DNA from: Haliscomenobacteraceae bacterium
GTDB taxonomy: Bacteria > Bacteroidota > Bacteroidia > Chitinophagales > Saprospiraceae
NCBI GenBank assembly: GCA_947501115.1
Contig: CANMVX010000039.1
Span: forward strand, 1-34,929
Length of the DNA: 34,929 nucleotides
Direction: 5' to 3'
The notes below the pieces were generated by a model, which saw nothing but the letters and a program-made list of their open reading frames with translations, did not search any database and had not been told where the DNA came from. Positions within the stretch are counted from its first letter, which is position 1, and every line of letters begins with the position of its first letter. The position numbers and the translations under genes are program-made. Of this stretch, positions 1 through 8,235 are shown one piece after another.

Positions 1-627
1 ATGGCGAATCCAGAGGGTTACAGGAAAGCGTTAAGATTAATGAAACTGGCGGAGCGATTTAATTTCCCCGTTATCACTTTGATTGATACGCCGGGTGCTT
101 TTCCAGGCATTGAAGCTGAAGAAAGAGGTCAGGCGGAGGCCATTGCAAGAAATCTTTTCGAAATGGCACAACTTCGCGTACCTATTATATGTGTCATCAT
201 TGGCGAAGGAGCTTCCGGTGGAGCTATAGGCATAGGCTTGGGTGACCGTGTCTTTATGTTGGAAAATACATGGTATTCTGTTATTTCGCCTGAATCATGC
301 TCCTCTATTCTTTGGAGAAGCTGGGATTATAAGGAACAGGCAGCAGATGCTCTTAAATTAACAGCAGACAATATGTTTTCCGCGGGTTTGATAGATGGCA
401 TTATCAAGGAACCAATAGGTGGTGCGCATTCTAATCCCGATGAAATGGCAGAACTTCTAAAAGCTAAAATAATTGAAACATTGGCTGAAATTCAACCTAA
501 AGATCCTGAGGAAAGAATTTTAGAAAGAATTGAAAAATATAGCAAAATGGGCGTTTATGAGGAAGTTTTTGACATTCCCGAGCCTATTGAAACAGCTGCT
601 TCAAACAAATCGTCTAAGAAAAAGTAA
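1..627 (+). CDS. accA: Acetyl-CoA carboxylase carboxyltransferase subunit alpha, 3' part
   Basis: This is the C-terminal 208 residues of the alpha subunit of acetyl-CoA carboxytransferase, which with AccD moves the carboxyl group from biotin to acetyl-CoA to make malonyl-CoA in the cytosol. The window opens inside the gene: the family is normally near 315 residues, so about 105 are missing, and the methionine at position 1 is probably internal. Visible family motifs are [20 protein letters not shown], the glycine-rich [12 protein letters not shown] that forms the oxyanion region, and [15 protein letters not shown]. The tail is lysine-rich (KSSKKK). The next gene starts 9 bases downstream, so they are probably co-transcribed. 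The identification is secure and only the 5' end is unknown. Confidence 0.95.
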   Translation: MANPEGYRKALRLMKLAERFNFPVITLIDTPGAFPGIEAEERGQAEAIARNLFEMAQLRVPIICVIIGEGASGGAIGIGLGDRVFMLENTWYSVISPESCSSILWRSWDYKEQAADALKLTADNMFSAGLIDGIIKEPIGGAHSNPDEMAELLKAKIIETLAEIQPKDPEERILERIEKYSKMGVYEEVFDIPEPIETAASNKSSKKK

Positions 628-636
628 ATTATCCCT

Positions 637-1194
637 ATGAAGATTTGGCAAAATTTCAAGAATTTCCACTTTAATAAAAGTCTGAATAAAGGTTTGGTTT
701 CCCGTTTAAAACGGGTTAGCTCCAAATCTTTGTCCTATGCGACTGCCAAATCTATTGCTTTTCTATTCAATGCAGAAGACCCCGAAGTTATTTCAGGAAT
801 TGAAAAATATGCCGAATCCTTGCGAAAAAAAGGCAAAACAACCTTTCTTTTAGGTTTAAACGCCGCATCAAAAGATGTTGTAGATACCTCTTTCCCCTGT
901 CTGAACAAAAAAAATATAGATTGGGCCGGAAGGCCTATCGGAACACTCATCGATGAATGGTTTAACCAACCTGTCGATGTAGTGATACACGTTTCTGCTC
1001 AAAGAAACGAACTGCTTGAATACATAACTGCCCTGACACCTGCCGGTCTTCGAATAGGTCCGGCAACGGATAATACCCGTTGCTATGACCTTATGCTCGA
1101 TGTTCCAGCTGATACCACACCCCAAACATTTTTTAAACAAATGGAAAATTTATTAGGTAAAATACAAGTCAGGAATGAATCAACCCTCCTTTAA
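637..1194 (+). CDS. DUF6913-type conserved protein of unknown function
   Basis: A 185-residue protein with no signal peptide or membrane segment. I recognise it as a Bacteroidota-restricted family (DUF6913 by memory) usually found just before dapA. The N-terminus is basic. The middle holds a nucleotide-hydrolase-like alternation of strands and helices, but I see no Walker motif. Visible landmarks are FNAEDPE, the central NKKNIDWAGRP, PVDVVIHVSA and GLRIGPATDNTRCYDLMLD. Its last 20 bases overlap the start of dapA, which suggests translational coupling and a link to amino-acid or wall-precursor metabolism. That link is inference only; no function can be read from the sequence. Confidence 0.75.
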   Translation: MKIWQNFKNFHFNKSLNKGLVSRLKRVSSKSLSYATAKSIAFLFNAEDPEVISGIEKYAESLRKKGKTTFLLGLNAASKDVVDTSFPCLNKKNIDWAGRPIGTLIDEWFNQPVDVVIHVSAQRNELLEYITALTPAGLRIGPATDNTRCYDLMLDVPADTTPQTFFKQMENLLGKIQVRNESTLL

Positions 1195-2065
1195 TGGCAC
1201 TGGCGTTGCCTTAATCACGCCATTTAAAAATGAGGCCATCGACTTTGATGCCCTCGAAAGTATTATTGAACATACCCTAAAAGGTGGCGTAAATTATCTT
1301 GTTTCTCTTGGTACCACCGGCGAGGCTATTACTCTTTCCAGCCAGGAATGTCGGGAGGTGCTTACTTTCACCAAAGACATTGTAAAGGGCAGAGTGCCCC
1401 TTGTTGCCGGACTTTTTGGAAGTAACTGGACGGCGCTCCTAAAACAAAGGGTTCAAAGCTACTCTCTGGAAGGTTATGATGCCATTATGTCCAGTAGTCC
1501 CGCGTATAACAAACCTCCACAAGAAGGTATTTATCAGCATTATATGGCGGTTCAGGAAGTTTGCCCGCTCCCCATTATCTTATATAATGTTCCCGGAAGA
1601 ACTGGCTCCAATATGTCGGCTGATACCATTTTGCGCCTGGCCAGAGATTCTGAAAAATTTATTGCCGTCAAAGAAGCGTCCGGAAATATGGCCCAGGTGA
1701 TGCAAATACTTAAACACAAGCCCGATCATTTTAATGTTATCTCTGGCGACGATGCCCTAACCGTGCCCTTAATGGCTTGCGGTGCTGTCGGTGCTATTAG
1801 TGTCATTGCCAATGCCTTACCCGATACGTTTTCACAAATGGTAGATTTTGCCAATAACCGCTTATTCCATGAAGCCAACGCATTAAGTAATAAAATGCTC
1901 GATATTCACGACTGGCTTTACGTCGAAGGAAATCCAGTGGGTATAAAAGGTGCCATGGAATTACTTGGACTTTGTTCCAGAGATGTTCGATTACCCCTGG
2001 TACCTCTTTCAAAAAATGCTTTGGACAACCTGGCATTGGAATTAAAAAAATCAGATTTTTTGTAA
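1175..2065 (+). CDS. dapA: 4-hydroxy-tetrahydrodipicolinate synthase
   Basis: DapA condenses pyruvate with aspartate semialdehyde, the first committed step to diaminopimelate and lysine, in the cytosol. It has 296 residues, the usual length. The Schiff-base lysine is K167 in AVKEASGN, the catalytic tyrosine Y138 in YNVPGRT, and the threonine pair T47/T48 in LGTTGE. ISGDDAL and the GAVGAISV strand that closes the barrel are also present. The start ATG lies inside the end of the preceding gene (20-base overlap), and the stop TAA shares one base with the ATG of the next gene (TAATG). The three genes therefore look translationally coupled. Diaminopimelate made here feeds peptidoglycan, in line with the wall genes nearby. 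Confidence 0.96.
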   Translation: MNQPSFNGTGVALITPFKNEAIDFDALESIIEHTLKGGVNYLVSLGTTGEAITLSSQECREVLTFTKDIVKGRVPLVAGLFGSNWTALLKQRVQSYSLEGYDAIMSSSPAYNKPPQEGIYQHYMAVQEVCPLPIILYNVPGRTGSNMSADTILRLARDSEKFIAVKEASGNMAQVMQILKHKPDHFNVISGDDALTVPLMACGAVGAISVIANALPDTFSQMVDFANNRLFHEANALSNKMLDIHDWLYVEGNPVGIKGAMELLGLCSRDVRLPLVPLSKNALDNLALELKKSDFL

Positions 2066-2697
2066 TGATTTCCATAAAAGCTAATGCGCTGTCCCACCTG
2101 ACAGATGCCAGATATTTTGCCTCCATGGAGGTCGCCTGGATGGGTTTCAATCTTGACCCATTGGCGGAAAATGCGTCCAGTCCTCCATTTGTAAAAGCTA
2201 TCCGGGAATGGATAAGCGGTCCTACCTTTGTAGGAGAATTTAATTATGCATCAGCTACGGAGATTTTAGCCATTACAGAAAATGCAGGACTTGATGCTAT
2301 TCAGCTCGGTCCCCTATTTGACTACAACGAGCTGTCTATTATACCAGATTCTTACACGCTATTCTCAGAAATGAGGATTGACAGTAACCTGCCTGACCCT
2401 GAATTGTTTACGTTCCTTCAACAACACGCTGGAAAGATTAATTATTATATATTAAATTTTTCACATATAACCGAACCCTTATCTGTCCTTTGGAAAGATG
2501 CCTTAGTTACCTTGTGCAAATCGTACCCTATTTTTATTTATTGCAACGGCGATGCCCATCAGGTGGCAGAATATATCCAGCATTTTAAACCCTTTGGATA
2601 TTGCTTATCGGGCGGGATGGAGGAAAAAACTGGCTTGAAATCTTTTGAAGAATTAGATGAGATTTTTGACAAACTGTCTGATTTAGCCTCTAAATGA
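2065..2697 (+). CDS. TrpF-like (phosphoribosylanthranilate isomerase-fold) protein lacking the catalytic cysteine
   Basis: A 210-residue protein that reads like a diverged TIM-barrel of the TrpF family. The N-terminal strand [20 protein letters not shown] matches the layout of the TrpF opening (VKICG-T---DA). AGLDAIQLG and the C-terminal phosphate-site region [23 protein letters not shown] match the barrel end. The cysteine that acts as general base in true TrpF is replaced by asparagine (residue 7), and I cannot find the second catalytic aspartate in its expected strand. No other trp genes are near. I chose the ATG at 2065, overlapping the dapA stop, over an in-frame ATG at 1972 because it gives the correct family start. 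Probably a Bacteroidota paralogue with another substrate; function unknown. Confidence 0.7.
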   Translation: MISIKANALSHLTDARYFASMEVAWMGFNLDPLAENASSPPFVKAIREWISGPTFVGEFNYASATEILAITENAGLDAIQLGPLFDYNELSIIPDSYTLFSEMRIDSNLPDPELFTFLQQHAGKINYYILNFSHITEPLSVLWKDALVTLCKSYPIFIYCNGDAHQVAEYIQHFKPFGYCLSGGMEEKTGLKSFEELDEIFDKLSDLASK

Positions 2698-2704
2698 TTC
2701 TACC

Positions 2705-3313
2705 ATGTCCAATCATCATTTGCTTTACACCAACGAACATGAGGCAGGGTGTGACGAAGCGGGAAGAGGTTGTTTAGCCGGCCCTGTTTTTGCGGCAGCC
2801 GTCATTCTATCTTCTGATACTATTATTCCCCACCTTGATGATTCAAAAAAATTGTCCCAAAAACAAAGAGAAAAGTGTCGTTCTTTTATCGAGCAGGAGG
2901 CTATTTCCTGGGCTATTGGCATAGTGTCGGCCGACGAAATTGATCAGATTAATATATTAAACGCCTCATTTTTAGCAATGCACCGTGCCATTGATCAATT
3001 GAATTATTTACCCGCTCACCTTCATATTGATGGTAACAGATTCAAAAATTACCCTAATATCCCACATTCCTGTCACGTAGGAGGCGATGGAAAATATGCG
3101 GCCATTGCAGCAGCATCAATTTTAGCAAAAACCTATAGAGATGAGTATATGACTTCACTTCATGCCCATTTTCCATTATATGATTGGAAAAAAAACATGG
3201 GGTATCCTACCTTACATCACAGAAAGGCTATCCATGAGAATGGTTTAACGGAACATCATAGAAAAACATTCAAATGGTCGTTTGGAGAGACGGAAGCCAC
3301 CTTATTTAGCTGA
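2705..3313 (+). CDS. rnhB: Ribonuclease HII
   Basis: RNase HII cuts the RNA strand of RNA/DNA hybrids and starts removal of single ribonucleotides misincorporated into DNA. It has 202 residues, the normal length. The catalytic motif DEAGRG begins at D17-E18, followed by [10 protein letters not shown], the DDSKKLS motif, the aspartate in HIDGNRF, and [20 protein letters not shown]. It follows the TrpF-like gene by 7 bases on the same strand and appears to be the last gene of the accA-dapA run, since a promoter-like element precedes the next gene. All four acidic metal-binding positions seem present, so the enzyme should be active. Confidence 0.96.
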   Translation: MSNHHLLYTNEHEAGCDEAGRGCLAGPVFAAAVILSSDTIIPHLDDSKKLSQKQREKCRSFIEQEAISWAIGIVSADEIDQINILNASFLAMHRAIDQLNYLPAHLHIDGNRFKNYPNIPHSCHVGGDGKYAAIAAASILAKTYRDEYMTSLHAHFPLYDWKKNMGYPTLHHRKAIHENGLTEHHRKTFKWSFGETEATLFS

Positions 3314-3350
3314 GCTACTTTTAAGTCAACCCTGTTAATAAAACATTTCG

Positions 3351-3358
3351 TAAATTTG
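3351..3358 (+). promoter_or_regulatory. Candidate Bacteroidota -7 promoter element
   Basis: TAAATTTG is a perfect match to the phylum's TAnnTTTG -7 box and lies 13 bases before the ATG of the SPOR-like gene. I see no good TTG at the -33 spacing, only a CTG about 16 bases upstream. Transcription from it would give a very short leader. Confidence 0.35.
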
Positions 3359-3371
3359 CAAAAAACTGGAC

Positions 3372-3779
3372 ATGAAATTAAGATATATATTTTTGTTCGT
3401 CCTTCTTTATTCGACCCTGGGCAGTTTTAGTTTACAAGGTCAGGTAATCATAGAGAGCGAAGAGGTTTCTGCCCTAATAAAAAGTTATGCCCTTTCAAAT
3501 AAGCAATCTGACTATATAAATGGGTGGAGAATTCAGATAATAGCGACAACAGATCGGCTTGCTTTAGAAAATACGAAAATTAAATTCCAACAAAGCTATC
3601 CGGATATTCCCCTTCAAGTTATACATAACAGGCCTTATTACCATTTAAGAGTAGGTGCTTTTTTTGATAAAAAAGAAGCTGTTTTGACGAAATATTTCTT
3701 CAGGAAAACCTATCCGGGCGCCATGGAAATAATAGATAATAAGCTTACCCTGGATATGGTATTAGCGACAAAGTTTTAA
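3372..3779 (+). CDS. Secreted SPOR-like domain protein
   Basis: A 135-residue protein with a clear N-terminal signal peptide: a basic start, a hydrophobic run to about residue 22, and a GQ after it as at many Bacteroidota cleavage sites. Residues about 51-120 fit the SPOR fold. They open with WRIQIIATTDR, have a helix that ends in KFQQSYP, then YYHLRVGAFFDKKEA, the typical second half in which aromatic and RVG residues precede a turn. SPOR domains bind denuded glycan strands of peptidoglycan. It sits 21 bases before rodA, which fits a role in the wall. The assignment rests on pattern, not on a search, and the exact partner is unknown. Confidence 0.7.
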   Translation: MKLRYIFLFVLLYSTLGSFSLQGQVIIESEEVSALIKSYALSNKQSDYINGWRIQIIATTDRLALENTKIKFQQSYPDIPLQVIHNRPYYHLRVGAFFDKKEAVLTKYFFRKTYPGAMEIIDNKLTLDMVLATKF

Positions 3780-3800
3780 TCACCCAACGTCATTGCAAAC

Positions 3801-5198
3801 ATGTCAAGAAACCGTGGAGATCAGCGAAGTTTCGATTTAGTCATATTTTCGCTTTATTTATCCCTTATTGCGTTGGGTGTACTCATGGTTTTTTCTGTCA
3901 GTCAGCGGGAGATTGAAAGAGTGGGTTTATTAAATAGCAGTGCTGGTAAACAAATGATATGGGTGGCCATAGCCATGATTTTGTTTTTGGTTATATTTCT
4001 CATTGATTGGAAATCGTGGCAAACTTTTGCCTATTTCATTTACGCTTTTACTCTGTTACTGCTCGTTGGAGTACTCATATTTGGCACAGAAATTAAGGGA
4101 GCAACCTCGTGGTATTCCTTTGGAGGATTTTCGATACAACCCTCAGAATTGGCCAAATTTGGCACGGCGCTGGCTGTTTCTTCCTTTTTGGGAACCTTTA
4201 ACCTGAATTTAAAAGACCTGAGAACCCAAATTGTTGCCTTCGCCATCTTTTTCGTGCCTATTTTATTGGTTTTAATGCAGCCCGACGCAGGTTCAGCTTT
4301 AGTTTTTCTATCCTTTACTTTTGTCCTTTATCGAGAAGGATTGTCAGTAAATTATTATTTAACAGGAATATATTTGGTTACCTTAGTCATATTGGGCTTA
4401 GTAGTTCCGCCGGTAATTATCACTATAGGCTTATTGGTTTGCATCCTGTATTTTCTAACTGGAGGTATTGGAAATGCTATAAACTGGCGGGCAGGCGTTT
4501 TATTCTGGGCTATTGCTTCTTATATTCTGGTGCGCGAAGAATTTTATACCATCACATTAATTGCCAACGGAGTAGCTGCTGGCGCTTTAGGGATAGCTTA
4601 TGGTTTAAAAAATAATTTTAAAACTATATCCTTCGTAGTTATTGTTTTAGCTATTGGCGTAAGCATTGCCTTTACTGCTAATTATGGCTTTAACAATATA
4701 CTTCGTCCACACCAACAAGAAAGAATAAATGTTTGGTTACAACCATCAAAATGTGACCCACGGGGCGCTTTATACAACGTTTTACAATCTAAACTAGCCA
4801 TTAGTTCGGGTGGGGTTGAGGGAAAAGGATTTTTAAATGGGGAGATTACTCGATTAAATTACGTTCCTGAACAGGCAACAGATTTTATTTTCTGTACCAT
4901 CGGGGAGGAGCACGGATTTATAGGTAGCGTCGCCACCATCTTGATTTTCATGCTTCTCATGTATCGGATTGTCATCCTCGCTGAACGTCAACGCTCAAAT
5001 TTTTCAAGAATTTATGCCTACAGTGTTGTGGGGATTATTTTTGTCCATTTTTTTGTAAATATTGGTATGACCATGGGCATCATGCCAATCATAGGCATTC
5101 CGCTTCCATTATTGAGTAAGGGAGGCTCATCCTTAATAGGATTCACTCTTTTAATTGGCGTTTTATTAAAATTTGATAGCCATAGATATCAAATATAA
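3801..5198 (+). CDS. rodA: RodA-type SEDS peptidoglycan glycosyltransferase
   Basis: RodA polymerises lipid II into glycan strands during cell elongation, together with a class B PBP. The protein has 465 residues and many hydrophobic helices. Family motifs visible are IKGATSWYSFGGFSIQPSELAKF, LMQPDAGSALVF, RPHQQERI and the late loop PEQATDFIFCTIGEEHGF, with GIMPIIGIPLPLLSKGGSS near the end. I split RodA from FtsW by the IKGATSW and PEQ-TDFIF wording. The protein is longer than E. coli RodA because of extra membrane segments around residues 190-280, which I believe are usual in this phylum. No mreBCD or PBP2 gene is adjacent. The SPOR-like gene upstream and tgt downstream are in the same direction. 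Confidence 0.92.
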   Translation: MSRNRGDQRSFDLVIFSLYLSLIALGVLMVFSVSQREIERVGLLNSSAGKQMIWVAIAMILFLVIFLIDWKSWQTFAYFIYAFTLLLLVGVLIFGTEIKGATSWYSFGGFSIQPSELAKFGTALAVSSFLGTFNLNLKDLRTQIVAFAIFFVPILLVLMQPDAGSALVFLSFTFVLYREGLSVNYYLTGIYLVTLVILGLVVPPVIITIGLLVCILYFLTGGIGNAINWRAGVLFWAIASYILVREEFYTITLIANGVAAGALGIAYGLKNNFKTISFVVIVLAIGVSIAFTANYGFNNILRPHQQERINVWLQPSKCDPRGALYNVLQSKLAISSGGVEGKGFLNGEITRLNYVPEQATDFIFCTIGEEHGFIGSVATILIFMLLMYRIVILAERQRSNFSRIYAYSVVGIIFVHFFVNIGMTMGIMPIIGIPLPLLSKGGSSLIGFTLLIGVLLKFDSHRYQI

Positions 5199-5217
5199 CC
5201 AGATAATCTTATGACCC

Positions 5218-6351
5218 TTGTTTGAATTTACCATTTTAAAAAAAGATGACCAAACATCTGCCAGAACAGGCCAGATATCGACGGCACACGGAAATATTCC
5301 AACGCCTATTTTTATGCCCGTAGGAACATTGGGCAGTGTAAAAGCTATTCATCAGCATGAATTAATAGATCCCATTGCAGCAAAAATTATACTTGGAAAT
5401 ACCTATCATTTATATTTAAGACCAGGAACAGATATATTATCTGCGGCAGGTGGATTGCATAAATTCATGCATTGGGACGCCCCATTATTGACCGATAGTG
5501 GTGGATATCAGGTATATTCTTTAGCATCTCAACGAAAAATAAAGGAAGAAGGTGTCATTTTCCAATCCCATATAGATGGCAGTACCCACGTGTTTACGCC
5601 AGAAAAAGTGATGGACATACAACGAATCATTGGGGCAGATATTATCATGGCATTTGACGAATGCCCACCTTATCCGTGTGATTACGATTATGCTAAAAAA
5701 TCGATGGATTTAACCCATAGATGGCTAAAAAGGTGTTGCACCCGCTTTGACGAAACAGAGGGCTTATATGGCTATCAACAAACGTTATTCCCCATTGTCC
5801 AAGGATCCACTTATGCCGACTTAAGAAAAGAGTCTGCGGAAACCATAAGAGATCTGGACCGGGAGGGAAATGCTATAGGCGGTCTTTCGGTGGGCGAACC
5901 GGCAGAAAAAATGTACGAAACTACCGCCCGCGTCTGTGAAATCTTACCTGTTGAAAAACCCAGGTATTTAATGGGTGTAGGCACGCCAGTGAATCTGCTG
6001 GAAGGTATTGCATTAGGCATAGACATGTTTGACTGTGTTTTACCTAGTAGGAATGCCCGGCATGGATTACTTTACACATGGAACGGGGTAATAAATATAA
6101 ATAATGCTAAATGGAAAGATAATTTTGACCCCATAGACCCGACCAGCAATGCTAAAACAAGTCAGATTTATACCAAGGCCTATTTACGGCATTTATTTAA
6201 AGCCAATGAAATAACCGCCATGCAAATCGCTACCCTGCATAATCTAAGTTTTTACTTATCGTTAATGGCCGAAGCAAGAGTACAGATTGAAAAAGGAACA
6301 TTCTCTACCTGGAAAAACAGCATTATTCATTCCTTAGATTTTCGACTTTAG
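5218..6351 (+). CDS. tgt: tRNA-guanine transglycosylase, zinc-site cysteines absent
   Basis: TGT swaps guanine-34 for preQ1 in tRNAs with GUN anticodons, the entry step for queuosine. The protein has 377 residues, normal length. The general acid/base is D93 (LTDSGGYQV) and the nucleophile D272 (MFDCVLPSRNARHG); GGLSVGEP for substrate binding is intact. The structural zinc site (C-x-C-x2-C plus His) is not: the three cysteine positions are S310, A312 and S315, while H341 (TLHNLSFY) remains. The start is TTG at 5218, because TGA at 5212 blocks upstream extension. An out-of-frame ATG at 5211 opens only a four-codon frame. A permease of the LptF/G family follows at 14 bases. Confidence 0.93.
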   Translation: MFEFTILKKDDQTSARTGQISTAHGNIPTPIFMPVGTLGSVKAIHQHELIDPIAAKIILGNTYHLYLRPGTDILSAAGGLHKFMHWDAPLLTDSGGYQVYSLASQRKIKEEGVIFQSHIDGSTHVFTPEKVMDIQRIIGADIIMAFDECPPYPCDYDYAKKSMDLTHRWLKRCCTRFDETEGLYGYQQTLFPIVQGSTYADLRKESAETIRDLDREGNAIGGLSVGEPAEKMYETTARVCEILPVEKPRYLMGVGTPVNLLEGIALGIDMFDCVLPSRNARHGLLYTWNGVININNAKWKDNFDPIDPTSNAKTSQIYTKAYLRHLFKANEITAMQIATLHNLSFYLSLMAEARVQIEKGTFSTWKNSIIHSLDFRL

Positions 6352-6365
6352 TAAAGAAATGTTTT

Positions 6366-7457
6366 ATGTCATTCAATCTGCTAGATCGATATATTTTCAA
6401 GAAATTTTTGTCCACTTTTCTTTTTACCCTCCTCATCATTTTGATGATCTCGGTAATTATAGATTTTAGTGAAAAAATACAGATATTTTTAGAAGAGCCA
6501 ATCACCAGACGGGAAATACTCTTAGAATATTTCCCTAGTTTCATGCTCTTTATAAGTGGCATGTTATGGCCGCTTTTCACCCTCATTGCCGTTATATTTT
6601 TCACCTCCAGGTTGGCCGGAAATTCAGAAATAATGGCCATGTTAAGCGCAGGCATTCCCTTTAACCGTTTACTCAGACCTTACCTTTACGCCGCGGGATT
6701 ACTGACCCTTGTACACTGGGTGGGCGGTCATTTTATTCTTCCCTGGGGACAGCAACATTTAATGAGAATCACCTATAAGTACATTGATAAAAACGAAGAT
6801 AAAGGTAAGACGAGAGACGTTCATTTATTTATTGCCCCAGAAACAAAAGTATATATCGGATATTATAGAAAACCGGATAGTACCGCGCGCGATTTCAGAA
6901 TTGAACAATACGAAGGACAACAATTAGTGAAGCTACTTAAGGCAAATAATGCTGCTTACCAGGTTAAAACGGGAAAATGGAGGCTTACAGAATATCAGAT
7001 ACGCCATTTTGATGGTTTGAAGGAATCCTTTCAGTTTTCAAATACCGAGTTTATTGATACCACTTTAAATCTTTCTCCCGATGATTTTGTAGATTTTTCA
7101 GGACAGCAAAATATGATGACGTCCCCGGAATTACTTCGCTTTATTGCCCTTCAACGAGAACGGGGTGCGGGGAATATTAGAAAATATACCTTAGAGTGGA
7201 ACCGACGGAATGCAGAACCATTCACCATTTTAATACTAACACTTATTGGGGTCAGCCTTGCCGCCAGAAAAGTACGCGGTGGCATTGGGCTTCACCTGGC
7301 TATGGGCATCGGTATTGGCGCGGTTTATATCCTTTTTTCAAAATTCGTTAAGGTATTTGCTATGGGCAATAGTTTACCTGCCCTTCTTGCCGCATGGATT
7401 CCCAATCTTATTTTCCTTACACTGGCTCTTATCGCTGTACACAAAGCGCAGAAATAG
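6366..7457 (+). CDS. LptF/LptG (YjgP/YjgQ) family permease
   Basis: Inner-membrane half of the ABC exporter that lifts lipopolysaccharide onto the Lpt bridge. It has 363 residues with the family layout: three helices at the N-terminus (about 15-37, 59-81, 100-120), a periplasmic beta-jellyroll of about 150 residues, and three helices at the C-terminus (about 270-355). The motif LEWNRRNAEPFTILILTLIGVSLAARKVRGG before the last helices is characteristic. The protein is closer to LptG/LptF in general than I can resolve, so no symbol is given. It follows tgt by 14 bases in the same direction, a pairing I have seen in Bacteroidota. Its ATP-hydrolysing partner LptB is not in the window. Confidence 0.9.
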   Translation: MSFNLLDRYIFKKFLSTFLFTLLIILMISVIIDFSEKIQIFLEEPITRREILLEYFPSFMLFISGMLWPLFTLIAVIFFTSRLAGNSEIMAMLSAGIPFNRLLRPYLYAAGLLTLVHWVGGHFILPWGQQHLMRITYKYIDKNEDKGKTRDVHLFIAPETKVYIGYYRKPDSTARDFRIEQYEGQQLVKLLKANNAAYQVKTGKWRLTEYQIRHFDGLKESFQFSNTEFIDTTLNLSPDDFVDFSGQQNMMTSPELLRFIALQRERGAGNIRKYTLEWNRRNAEPFTILILTLIGVSLAARKVRGGIGLHLAMGIGIGAVYILFSKFVKVFAMGNSLPALLAAWIPNLIFLTLALIAVHKAQK

Positions 7458-7558
7458 ACTCTATTTTTCTCTTTTAGTATGAAAAGAAAAATAATTTTCA
7501 ATCAACTTTCAATTTTTTTTGAATGAACAATAAAATAATATTTAACAATAAAACACTA

Positions 7559-7583
7559 TTAATCAATATTTTATACTGATTAA
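7559..7583. repeat. Short inverted repeat upstream of the ECF sigma gene
   Basis: Seven-base perfect arms (TTAATCA and TGATTAA) are separated by 11 AT-rich bases, between the permease gene and the sigma gene. It could be an operator, but such repeats arise by chance in very AT-rich DNA, and no T-tract suggests a terminator. Confidence 0.25.
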
Positions 7584-7626
7584 ACATAATATTTAGGATT
7601 TATTCGAAAATTTTTTGTCCTGATAG

Positions 7627-7657
7627 TTGTATTTTGTTTAACTAATCCGTAGATTTG
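7627..7657 (+). promoter_or_regulatory. Candidate promoter of the sigma factor-mutY unit
   Basis: TTG at 7627-7629 is followed after 20 bases by TAGATTTG at 7650-7657, a perfect TAnnTTTG box. This matches the Bacteroidota housekeeping promoter pattern. A start near 7664 would leave a leader of about 40 bases before the ATG at 7705. Confidence 0.5.
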
Positions 7658-7704
7658 GTTCAACAAAAAAGTTATTTTGTTTAATCTCGTTCAAAAACAA
7701 TTTT

Positions 7705-8235
7705 ATGTCTCAGCTAGAATTTTACAATCGTTTCCATCAAATGAGTTCAGTGTTAAATGCGTTTGCTTATAACCTGACTAAAAACACGGAGGAATCAAAA
7801 GATTTGTTCCAGGAGACTGCGTTTCGTGCTATGACTAACATAGATAAATTCCGTCCGGATACTAATCTTAAGGCATGGTTATTTACTATAATGAAAAATA
7901 TTTTTATAAATAATTACCGTAAGAAAAGCAAGGCGAACACCATCATTGACGATACTGAGAACCTGTATTACATAAACACAGGTGGAGCGGCTATAAATAA
8001 CGAAGCTGAATCAAACATGATTTTAGATGAACTTTCCGGACTAATCGATTCCTTGGACGATAGTATTAAAGTTCCCTTCATGATGCATTATCAAGGCTTC
8101 AAATATCAGGAGATAGCTGATCAATTAGATTTACCCCTTGGTACAGTCAAAAGCAGAATTTTCTTTGCCAGAAAAGAATTAAAAGATAAATTAGGCAATA
8201 GATACAGCGATATTCATTTCTCTGCAGAAGCCTAA
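7705..8235 (+). CDS. ECF-type RNA polymerase sigma factor
   Basis: A 176-residue extracytoplasmic-function sigma factor. Region 2 covers about residues 8-78, with the -10 recognition helix around DLFQETAFRAMTNIDKF and the LKAWLFTIMKNIFINNYRKK stretch. A linker with asparagine-rich sequence follows. Region 4 (about 115-165) contains FKYQEIADQLDLPLGTVKSRIFFARKEL, the -35 helix-turn-helix. No anti-sigma gene with a membrane anchor or zinc finger is adjacent. The gene for MutY starts at the very next base, so the two are surely co-transcribed. A good -7 box lies upstream. Its target genes cannot be read from this window. Confidence 0.92.
   Translation: MSQLEFYNRFHQMSSVLNAFAYNLTKNTEESKDLFQETAFRAMTNIDKFRPDTNLKAWLFTIMKNIFINNYRKKSKANTIIDDTENLYYINTGGAAINNEAESNMILDELSGLIDSLDDSIKVPFMMHYQGFKYQEIADQLDLPLGTVKSRIFFARKELKDKLGNRYSDIHFSAEA

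Noticed and set aside
735-1140. Two antisense frames across the DUF6913-type gene
   Set aside because: They overlap a conserved gene on the plus strand and show no family features.
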